Assembly: GCF_027213785.1 (NCBI RefSeq)
Contig: NZ_JAPWGO010000019.1
Coordinates: forward strand, 1-64,000
DNA length: 64,000 bases
Origin: Limimaricola sp. G21655-S1
GTDB lineage: Bacteria; Pseudomonadota; Alphaproteobacteria; Rhodobacterales; Rhodobacteraceae
Reading direction: 5' to 3'
Of this stretch, positions 41,947 through 48,195 are shown piece by piece. Made by a program: the position numbers and the translations under genes. The first letter of the stretch is position 1; each line of letters opens with the position of its first letter. The notes beneath the pieces were generated by a model. That model was not told the origin of the DNA and ran no database searches. It saw only the letters and a program-made list of their open reading frames with translations.

Positions 41947-42618
41947 TCACTGGGCGGCTGCGTCGGCCTGCGACGCTTCGGTGCCGGAATCGGCCGAGGC
42001 ATCGGCTGCGGGGTCCGACGCGGGATCGCTGGTTTCCGTCATGGATTCGGGGTTCGTCCCGGGTTCGGGGTTCGTCCCGGGTTCGGCTTGGGATGTCGCG
42101 GCGGCATCGCCATCGCTCGTTGAGGACGGCGTGGTTTCGCCTGCCGTCGCATCGACCGGCGCCTCAATCGCCTCCTGCCCGGTATCGGCAGCGGTGGGTT
42201 CGGTGGTCTCGTCGGTCGGAGTTTCAGCGGTGGCACCACTCTCGGTCGTGTCGGCGGGCCCGGGCACGGTGCCGGCGGAGTTCTCCGGCGCCTGCGCAGC
42301 GCTGCCGCTGCCACTGCCACTGCCGATCAGGTTCGAGACGAGCTGCGTCGCCATGGTGACGTTGTTGGCATCGCATTCGGGCTTGTCGCCGCCCAGCGTC
42401 GCGCCGCCCAGCGCCGCCACGTCGATGCCGCAGACATTCGCCGCGACGCTGATCGGCAGCAGCACGTTGATCGGGACCTTGTCGAGGTCGAGATTCAGAT
42501 TCTTCGCGATCTCGATGTTCACGTTCGACAGGTTGACGGAGATTAGGGAGATTTGCGCCGAGGCCATGCCAACCGGCGCCGCCGCGAGCGTGCTCGCGAC
42601 GATCAAGGGCTTGAACAT
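41947..42618 (-). CDS. Secreted acidic protein of unknown function, paralogue A
   Basis: This 223-residue protein has a signal peptide (residues 1-21, GMASAQ). Its core is the same as in paralogue B: VNLSNVNIEIAKNLNLDLDK, VPINVLLPISVAANVCGIDV, GGATLGGDKPECDANN. A GSGSGSGS linker and an acidic, Ala/Thr-rich tail follow. A short GTNPEPGTNPES repeat is also present. The core may be a small folded secreted domain with one disulfide; the tails look unstructured. Tandem duplication explains the pair. Confidence 0.82.
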   Translation of the reverse strand: MFKPLIVASTLAAAPVGMASAQISLISVNLSNVNIEIAKNLNLDLDKVPINVLLPISVAANVCGIDVAALGGATLGGDKPECDANNVTMATQLVSNLIGSGSGSGSAAQAPENSAGTVPGPADTTESGATAETPTDETTEPTAADTGQEAIEAPVDATAGETTPSSTSDGDAAATSQAEPGTNPEPGTNPESMTETSDPASDPAADASADSGTEASQADAAAQ

Positions 42619-42759
42619 GTTTCATTTTCCTTGCTGGAAACCTGCGCCGAAAACCCGTTGCGCCGGGGAGCGGTTCCACCTGGCGATGCATGTTCGGCCC
42701 GGTTTCGCGCAAGGCGCGCGGCGGTCGGCGGCATGCCGCCCGGGAACGCCGCGCGTCAG

Positions 42760-43104
42760 TCAGGCATGTCCACCTTCATGCGGAATCAGATGCGACCACA
42801 GCGCCGCCACGGCGAGCACTATGCCGCATACCACCGCGTTCCATGAGGCGACCGCCACGGCGGTGAAGCCCACCATCCAAGGCGCCGCGATGATCAGCAG
42901 CGCGACCACCGCCACCGCGTAATCGGTCCAGTCCTGCGCCTCGGTCTGCAACAGGCCGATCGCCCCCAGGATCACGACCAGAGCACCAAGCGCCATCATG
43001 CTCCATGTCGCGGCGCCGGTCATGCCGAGGATCCAGGGCGAAACGATCAGCCAGAGACCGATCACGCCGAACACCCAGTCCTGCCAGTGATGTCGATGTT
43101 TCAT
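42760..43104 (-). CDS. SPW-repeat membrane protein
   Basis: The 114-residue protein from ATG 43104 (GGGAG upstream) has four hydrophobic helices with two SPW-type motifs: VSPWILGM and AAPWMVGF. SPW proteins are small integral membrane proteins of unknown function. It starts MKHRHHWQDWVFGV and ends in a histidine-containing tail. The longer open frame upstream is not supported. Confidence 0.88.
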   Translation of the reverse strand: MKHRHHWQDWVFGVIGLWLIVSPWILGMTGAATWSMMALGALVVILGAIGLLQTEAQDWTDYAVAVVALLIIAAPWMVGFTAVAVASWNAVVCGIVLAVAALWSHLIPHEGGHA

Positions 43105-43315
43105 CTGCAGTCTCCCTCCCGGGGCCGGAAGCCTTGCCCGCGAGGGCCCTGCCCGGCCCGCATGTTCGCGGCCTCTCCGAGCCGCCCGTCCTGTCGGGAA
43201 ACGGCCCTGAGGCCACGGGTGCCGAAATCCGGCCCCAAGGAAAAAATGGCGATCGCCGCGGCACCACAAAAGCCACGGCGCGGATCAATTTTTCGGGATC
43301 ATCGCTTTGGGGAGA

Positions 43316-43392
43316 TGGTACCGCCTCCCTGGCTTGAACAGGGGACCTCTGGATCCACAATCCAGCGCTCTAACCAACTGAGCTAAGGCGGC
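43316..43392 (-). tRNA. tRNA-His (anticodon GTG)
   Basis: The minus strand from 43392 folds with acceptor GCCGCCT against AGGCGGT, D arm TAGCTCAGTTGG, anticodon loop TTGTGGA (GTG) and T arm with TTCAAGC. CCA is encoded. The discriminator is A73 and position 1 is G paired with U72, with no encoded extra G at -1 opposite a C73, as described for many alphaproteobacterial tRNA-His. Confidence 0.95.
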
Positions 43393-43517
43393 ACTGGCGC
43401 GGAATTAGCGCCGCGGGCGGGGGATTGCAACCCCCTGCCGCGGCTTCCGCGACGACCGCCGCCTTGCCCGCCGCGCGCGCCGGCGCTAGGCACGTCCCAG
43501 CTTGGAAAGGAACCGAC

Positions 43518-43712
43518 ATGGGCATCGACACCGAACGCGACATCGAGGCGAATCTGCAGATCGGCCCCACCGATCAGGGCATGGTGCGGCTGTTCATCGA
43601 GGCGGGCGCGACCGAGATCCCGATGGATTTCGACCCCGAGGAGGCCGAGGACATCGCCGAGGAGATCATGGCCGCGGCGCGCGCCGCGCGGTCCCTCAAG
43701 AAGAAAGGCTGA
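43518..43712 (+). CDS. Small conserved protein (DUF6324-like, 64 aa)
   Basis: The 64-residue acidic protein starts MGIDTERDIEANLQIGPTDQ and contains MDFDPEEAEDIAEEI. GGAAAGGA precedes the ATG. I recall this as a short, strongly conserved protein of Rhodobacterales with no known role. It overlaps the convergent mmcB-like gene at the 3' end by 17 bases. Confidence 0.75.
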   Translation: MGIDTERDIEANLQIGPTDQGMVRLFIEAGATEIPMDFDPEEAEDIAEEIMAAARAARSLKKKG

Positions 43713-44238
43713 TCGCCGGATCGCGCGCCTTGTGCCAGCGCAGCGCCGCATGGCGCGCGAATTTCTGCAGCATCACCTTGCGCCGGGCGCCCGAGAGCTT
43801 TGCCTCCGGCGCCATGGTCACGATCTCCGCGTCGTAGCCGTCGGCGATGATCACGCCGGTCTCCTCGGGCAGCAGCTCGAGCGGAAACGCGTCGTCCACC
43901 GCCCAGAAATAGCGGTCGCAATAGTCGAGATAGCCCTGCCACTTGCGATCCGAGGTGAAATCGGCGCGGCTGGACTTGCATTCGATCACCCATAGCTCGC
44001 CCTTGGGGCCCAGCGCCATCACGTCGACCCGAAGCCCCGGGGCCGGCACGAACTCCTCAATGGTGACGAAGCCGTGACCCAGCAGGTGGCGACAGACGCC
44101 CCGGGCCAGGATCTGCCCCGGTTGTGGAACGGCACGCGGCCGCGACAGCGCCTCGGCCGAAAGCGCGTCATCGGGCAGCGCGGCGACGCGGCGCTCCCCC
44201 TCTTCCCAGTCATCCCAATCATCAGGCATGGTCGCCAT
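43696..44238 (-). CDS. mmcB: MmcB-family DNA repair protein
   Basis: The 180-residue protein contains ARGVCRHLLGHGFVTIEEF, RVDVMALGPKGELWVIECKS and SDRKWQGYLDYCDRYFWAVD. The E-C-K pattern suggests a PD-(D/E)xK nuclease-like fold, as in MmcB of Caulobacter, which is linked to mitomycin C resistance. The start is uncertain: ATG at 44241, 44238 or 44229. The 3' end overlaps the convergent small gene. Confidence 0.82.
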   Translation of the reverse strand: MATMPDDWDDWEEGERRVAALPDDALSAEALSRPRAVPQPGQILARGVCRHLLGHGFVTIEEFVPAPGLRVDVMALGPKGELWVIECKSSRADFTSDRKWQGYLDYCDRYFWAVDDAFPLELLPEETGVIIADGYDAEIVTMAPEAKLSGARRKVMLQKFARHAALRWHKARDPAISLSS

Positions 44239-44290
44239 CATGAACAATCTGGCAACACGCTTCAAGCGGCGAAAGCCCGCATGCCGCCCC

Positions 44291-44319
44291 TTGTCACGTC
44301 CCCGGTACGATCCTAGATG
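44291..44319 (+). promoter_or_regulatory. Sigma-70 type promoter of the structured RNA
   Basis: TTGTCA (44291-44296), a 17-base spacer and TAGATG (44314-44319) make a near-consensus housekeeping promoter. Transcription would start near 44325. Confidence 0.6.
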
Positions 44320-44324
44320 TGGTC

Positions 44325-44495
44325 GCGGCGGGTTCTGCTCTTCTCGTGCCAAGGGGTCAAATTCCAGAGGCCTTAAGCAATTCCACGGGAGCTGGCTCTG
44401 TTCGGACCCTGGTTCGATTACCTGGCGCCCACCTGTATACACAGGTCCCCGGGAATTCTCACCCCTACGGTCGCTGCGGTTCCCGCCACCTTTCC
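44325..44495 (+). ncRNA. ssrS: Structured non-coding RNA, probable 6S RNA
   Basis: The stretch has no coding frame but folds as a long rod. The closing stem pairs GTGG/CCAC and GGCGGG/CCCGCC ends, then AGGGGT (44352-44357) with ACCCCT (44461-44466), then AATTCC (44360-44365) with GGAATT (44452-44457). Next comes a large bubble whose 3' side holds a small hairpin, CCTGTATACACAGG (44432-44445). The tip is a stem GGGAGCTGG/CCTGGCGCCC and a 6-bp hairpin with loop CCTG. This matches the 6S RNA plan, a decoy promoter for sigma-70 RNA polymerase. A good promoter precedes it. The family call is by shape, not by a search. Confidence 0.6.
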
Positions 44496-44606
44496 AGCGA
44501 GCCCATGACATAGCCCCGAGGTCCGATGGCGCGGCAACTGCCGTGCGGCTTCGGAGCACCCTGAATGTCATGATATGCCTGAGGCTGCCGCCTTGGAGGC
44601 TGGGAC

Positions 44607-45038
44607 ATGATTCTCTCGACCATCGGATACGAATCCGCGACGCTGCCGGAGGTGATCGCGAAGCTGCGCATCGCGGGCGTGGAGGTGGTCATCGATGTCC
44701 GGGCCGTGGCTGCCTCGCGGCGGGCCGGGTTCTCCAAGACCATGCTGCGCGCGTCGCTGGAGGCCGAGGGCATCGCCTACGAGCATCTGCGGGGGCTCGG
44801 CACGCCCAAGCCGGGGCGGGAAGCGGCCCGTCGGGGCCGCATCACCGAAATGGAAGCGATCTTCGACGCGCATATGCAGTCGCCCGAGGCGCAGGACGGC
44901 CTTGCCTTGGCAATAGCCATCGCCCGGGAGCGGCACGCGGCGCTGCTGTGCTTCGAGGCCTGCGCCAAGGGCTGCCATCGCCGGATCGTGGCAGAGAGGA
45001 TGCGTGAGGCCACGGGGTGCGAGATCGACAATCTTTAG
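44607..45038 (+). CDS. DUF488 family protein
   Basis: The 143-residue protein has the DUF488 start MILSTIGYESATLPEVIAKL, then VIDVRAVAASRRAGFSK and the end CFEACAKGCHRRIVAE with two cysteines. DUF488 proteins are small, cytoplasmic and of unknown biochemical function. It stands alone, downstream of the structured RNA. Confidence 0.88.
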   Translation: MILSTIGYESATLPEVIAKLRIAGVEVVIDVRAVAASRRAGFSKTMLRASLEAEGIAYEHLRGLGTPKPGREAARRGRITEMEAIFDAHMQSPEAQDGLALAIAIARERHAALLCFEACAKGCHRRIVAERMREATGCEIDNL

Positions 45039-45093
45039 TTCCGAGCCGCTCTGCGGCGCATTATCCGCAATCCCCTCCGGCTGCCGACATGCA

Positions 45094-45120
45094 AAAGGGC
45101 GCAGCCAGCGGCCGCGCCCC
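45094..45120 (-). terminator. Intrinsic terminator of the rib-nusB operon
   Basis: On the minus strand GGGCGC-G-GCC and GGC-T-GCGCCC pair around GCT and are followed by TTTT (45097-45094), just after nusB. Confidence 0.85.
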
Positions 45121-45145
45121 TCGAAATGCGATGCTCCTGGGCCGG

Positions 45146-45613
45146 TCAGAACGCCTCCGGCCGCGCCTCCCGCGCCATGTGATCGAGCACGGCGTTGACG
45201 AATTTCGATTCCTTGCCATCGGGGTAGAACGCCTTGGCGATCTCCACGAACTCCACGATCACCACCTTGGGCGGCGTCACCTTGCCGAGCAGCTCGGCCC
45301 CGGCCGCACGGAACAGCGCCCTGAGCGTCGGGTCGATCCGCGCGATCGGCCATTTGGCGACCAGCGCGCGATGGGTCATCTGGTCGATCTTGGCCTGCTC
45401 TTCGACCGCGCCCTCCATCAGGTTGCGGAAGGTGGCGAGATCGCCCTCCTCCCACTCCACCTCGTCATAGGTGGCGCCGAAGCGATGCGTTTCGAACTCG
45501 CGCATCACCCGGTCGACGGTCTGGCCCGCGGCCTCCATCTGGAACAGCGCCTGCACCGCATACATCCGCGAGGCCGAGCGCATGCGCCGCTTCTGGGTGT
45601 TCGATTCGGCCAT
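45146..45613 (-). CDS. nusB: Transcription antitermination factor NusB
   Basis: NusB binds boxA RNA with NusE (S10) to keep rRNA transcription going. The 155-residue helical protein begins RSASRMYAVQALFQMEAAG and includes IDQMTHRALV, ARIDPTLRALFRAAGAELL and PPKVVIVEFVEIAKAFYP, all typical. It starts within the ribH stop (TGATG) and is followed by a terminator. Confidence 0.95.
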   Translation of the reverse strand: MAESNTQKRRMRSASRMYAVQALFQMEAAGQTVDRVMREFETHRFGATYDEVEWEEGDLATFRNLMEGAVEEQAKIDQMTHRALVAKWPIARIDPTLRALFRAAGAELLGKVTPPKVVIVEFVEIAKAFYPDGKESKFVNAVLDHMAREARPEAF

Positions 45614-46131
45614 CAGCCCTCTCCCAGCCGATCGGCGGTGAAGCCGAGGCCCTTGTCCTTGCGCGCGAGCTTGCGCGACAGCGCGACGAGATGCAGCGCA
45701 GCCGCCGCCGCGCCGCCGCCCTTGTTCTGACCCTGCGGATCGGCGCGCACCGCCGCCTGCTCGTAATTCTCGACGGTCAGGATGCCGTTGCCGATGCAGA
45801 TCCCCTGCAGGCCCAGCAGCGTCAGACCGCGCGAGCTGTCGTTGCACACGGTGTCGTAATGCGTGGTCTCGCCGCGGATCACGCAGCCCAGCGCGACGAA
45901 GCCGTCATATTCGCCCATCCGGGCGGCGATGCCGATGGCCGAGGGCAGTTCCAGCGCGCCCGGCATCTCGACGACCTCGTAGGTGCCGCCAGCGGCCTCG
46001 ACCTCGGCCATGGCACCGGCGACGAGATTGTCGGCGATGTCCTTGTAATAGGGGGCGACGACGATGAGGATCTTGGGACCCTCGTCGAATTCGGGACGCG
46101 CGAGCGCGTGGTGGGTGGGGCCGGCCATCAT
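45613..46131 (-). CDS. ribH: 6,7-dimethyl-8-ribityllumazine synthase
   Basis: RibH makes the lumazine precursor of riboflavin from 5-amino-6-ribitylaminouracil and dihydroxybutanone phosphate. The 172 residues contain EMPGALELPSAIGIAARMG, ALGCVIRGETTHYDTVCND and GICIGNGILTVENYEQA with the catalytic histidine in RGETTHYD. The ribityl-aminouracil substrate is also the precursor of FO, so flavin and F420 synthesis compete for it. Two adjacent ATGs (46131 and 46128) are possible starts. Confidence 0.95.
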   Translation of the reverse strand: MMAGPTHHALARPEFDEGPKILIVVAPYYKDIADNLVAGAMAEVEAAGGTYEVVEMPGALELPSAIGIAARMGEYDGFVALGCVIRGETTHYDTVCNDSSRGLTLLGLQGICIGNGILTVENYEQAAVRADPQGQNKGGGAAAAALHLVALSRKLARKDKGLGFTADRLGEG

Positions 46132-47258
46132 CCGATCTCCGAGATCTTGCGGGTGTCGATGATCTCGAGCCCGTAGGCGTCGAGCCCGACCACGCGGGGT
46201 TTGGGGGAGTTGGTCAGCAGCACGATCCGCGACAGGCCGAGGGCCGAGAGGATCTGCGCGCCGAGACCGTATTGCCGGAGCACGTGCGGCGAATGCTCCT
46301 CGGTGGTGGCGAGTTTCATGTGCAGGTCGCGCAGGAGCACCAGCACGCCGCGCCCTTCTTCGGCGATGACCTGCATCGCGTCGCCGAATTCACGTGCCCG
46401 GCCCTTGGGGCCGGTGCCCACCACGTCGAGCATCGGATCGAGCGTGTGCATCCGCGTCAGCACCGGCGCATCGCCCGAGATGTCACCCTTGATCAGCGCG
46501 ATGTGCTCGGCGCCCTGGGTGGTGTCGGTGTAGACGCGCAGGGTCCAGTCGCCGCCGAACTCGCTCTGGATCTGCTGCTCGTCGCGCAGCCGCACGAGGT
46601 TGTCGTGGCGCCGGCGATAGGCGATCAGGTCGCTGATCGTGCCGATCTTGAGCGCGTGCTTCTGCGCGAAGGCGACGAGGTCGGGCAGACGGGCCATGGT
46701 CCCGTCCTCCTTCATGATCTCGCAGATCACCCCGGAGGGGTTCAGCCCCGCGAGACGCGAGATGTCGACGGCGGCCTCGGTATGACCGGCGCGCACCAGC
46801 ACCCCGCCCTCGCGGGCGCGCAGCGGGAACACGTGGCCCGGCGTGGCGATGTCGGCGGCGGTCTTCGAGGCGTCGATCGCCACCGCCACGGTGAGCGCCC
46901 GGTCATGCGCCGAGATGCCGGTCGAGACGCCGTCGCGCGCCTCGATCGAGACCGTGAAGGCGGTCTCGTGGCGCGAGGAGTTGTTGGTGGACATCAAGGG
47001 CAGCCCCAGCGCATCGATGCGCGAGCCCGGCATCGACAGGCAGATCAGGCCGCGGCCATGGGTGGCCATGAAGTTGATCGCGTCGGGCGTCGCCATCTGC
47101 GCCGGGATCACCAGGTCGCCTTCGTTCTCGCGGTCCTCGTGATCGACGAGAATGAACATGCGCCCGTTGCGCGCGTCGTTGATGATCTCCTCGATCGGGC
47201 TGATCGCGTCGGACCAGTCGCGCTCCACGGGGCCTGGGGTCTCGAAGCTTTCGGTCAC
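46128..47258 (-). CDS. ribB: 3,4-dihydroxy-2-butanone-4-phosphate synthase with degenerate RibA domain (RibBX type)
   Basis: The N-terminal half (about residues 15-210) is a normal RibB: FILVDHEDRENEGDLVIPAQ, HGRGLICLSM, SRHETAFTVSIEARDGVSTG and GHTEAAVDISRLAGL. The C-terminal half resembles GTP cyclohydrolase II but lacks its zinc cysteines: the place of the usual Cys-x10-Cys-x-Cys reads RMHTLDPMLDVVGTGPKGR. So only the RibB reaction is expected; such proteins have been called RibBX. A GTG at 47258 (AGGA upstream) is the likely start of this 376-residue protein. It is the first gene of a ribB-ribH-nusB operon. Confidence 0.93.
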   Translation of the reverse strand: MTESFETPGPVERDWSDAISPIEEIINDARNGRMFILVDHEDRENEGDLVIPAQMATPDAINFMATHGRGLICLSMPGSRIDALGLPLMSTNNSSRHETAFTVSIEARDGVSTGISAHDRALTVAVAIDASKTAADIATPGHVFPLRAREGGVLVRAGHTEAAVDISRLAGLNPSGVICEIMKEDGTMARLPDLVAFAQKHALKIGTISDLIAYRRRHDNLVRLRDEQQIQSEFGGDWTLRVYTDTTQGAEHIALIKGDISGDAPVLTRMHTLDPMLDVVGTGPKGRAREFGDAMQVIAEEGRGVLVLLRDLHMKLATTEEHSPHVLRQYGLGAQILSALGLSRIVLLTNSPKPRVVGLDAYGLEIIDTRKISEIG

Positions 47259-47380
47259 TGGCGATTCCTGACGATATTGGGGCCGAGGCGGGGATGCTGG
47301 TGCAGATAACGGCTGGGGCCGGTTTTGCAAAGCCCGCAAGGCTGCGCGCCGGGTTGACCTCGCGCGGGGAGCATGTGCGC

Positions 47381-48052
47381 TCAGCGCGGCGGCCAGCCCT
47401 CCGGCGCACTCTTGAGTCCCGCCAGCACCGCGTCGAGCGCGGCGCGCGGCGCGATGGCCAGCATCAAAGGCGCGTCGACCCGCAGCCGCACGGGCCCGGT
47501 CACCTCGTTCGAGGTGCCGATGCGTTGCGCCGGCGAGAAGGCGATGCCCGCCGTGGGCCAGCGCAGCCCCTCGGAGACGCAGCCGACCTCGCCCATCGGG
47601 AACAGCGAGAAGGGCTGTCCCGGCATGATGTCGAGCGCGATCTCGGGCGGGCAGAGAAACACCAGGCTCTCGGTACCGATCAGCAGACAGCGCCGGTCGG
47701 GCCGCGCCGCGAGCACGTGAAACGCCGCCAACTCGTGGTCCAGACGACCGCCGGTAAAGCCCACCGCCAGCACCAACCCCGCCTCGATGCTCCTGAGCGC
47801 CTTGTCGAAATCGGTGCTGTCCTGCTCGGCGATCTCGTGCAGCCGGTCGGCGAAACGGGCGGCGGCATCGCCGAGGCTGTCCATGTCGCCGATCACGGCG
47901 CGGGGCTCCAGCCCGGCAGCGGCGGCGTGGCGCGCGCCGCCATCGGCCGCGACGAGCACCGGCGCGCGCGCCAGAGCCAGCGCGAGGTCCCCCTCGCCGA
48001 GGGCCCCGCCCCCCAATAGAGTAACCTCATTGGCGCACTGGACAATCGTCAC
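47381..48052 (-). CDS. thiN: Thiamine diphosphokinase
   Basis: The enzyme transfers pyrophosphate from ATP to thiamine. The 223 residues include VLVAADGGARHAAAAGLEP, VIGDMDSLGDAA, DSTDFDKAL and VGFTGGRLDHELAAFHVL, the characteristic aspartate-rich motifs of the family. It lies upstream of ribB on the same strand with a 122-base gap. I see no TPP-riboswitch motifs before it. Confidence 0.93.
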   Translation of the reverse strand: MTIVQCANEVTLLGGGALGEGDLALALARAPVLVAADGGARHAAAAGLEPRAVIGDMDSLGDAAARFADRLHEIAEQDSTDFDKALRSIEAGLVLAVGFTGGRLDHELAAFHVLAARPDRRCLLIGTESLVFLCPPEIALDIMPGQPFSLFPMGEVGCVSEGLRWPTAGIAFSPAQRIGTSNEVTGPVRLRVDAPLMLAIAPRAALDAVLAGLKSAPEGWPPR

Positions 48053-48195
48053 GGCCTTCCCCCATCATCCCCGCGAACCAAACGGTCGGCCGCGGTTTTG
48101 CCATGAAATCATCCCACGGCCACCCATGTCGTGATCCCGTTTCAAACCTATTCACTGCTACATCGGGACGGACAGGGTAGAAAGCGAGCACTCAG

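Noticed and set aside
46128-46700. GTP cyclohydrolase II activity of the ribB C-terminal half
   Set aside because: The three zinc cysteines are absent, so the annotation RibBA would be misleading.
47259-47380. Possible FMN riboswitch before ribB
   Set aside because: The gap is 122 bases and none of the conserved FMN-element motifs can be seen.
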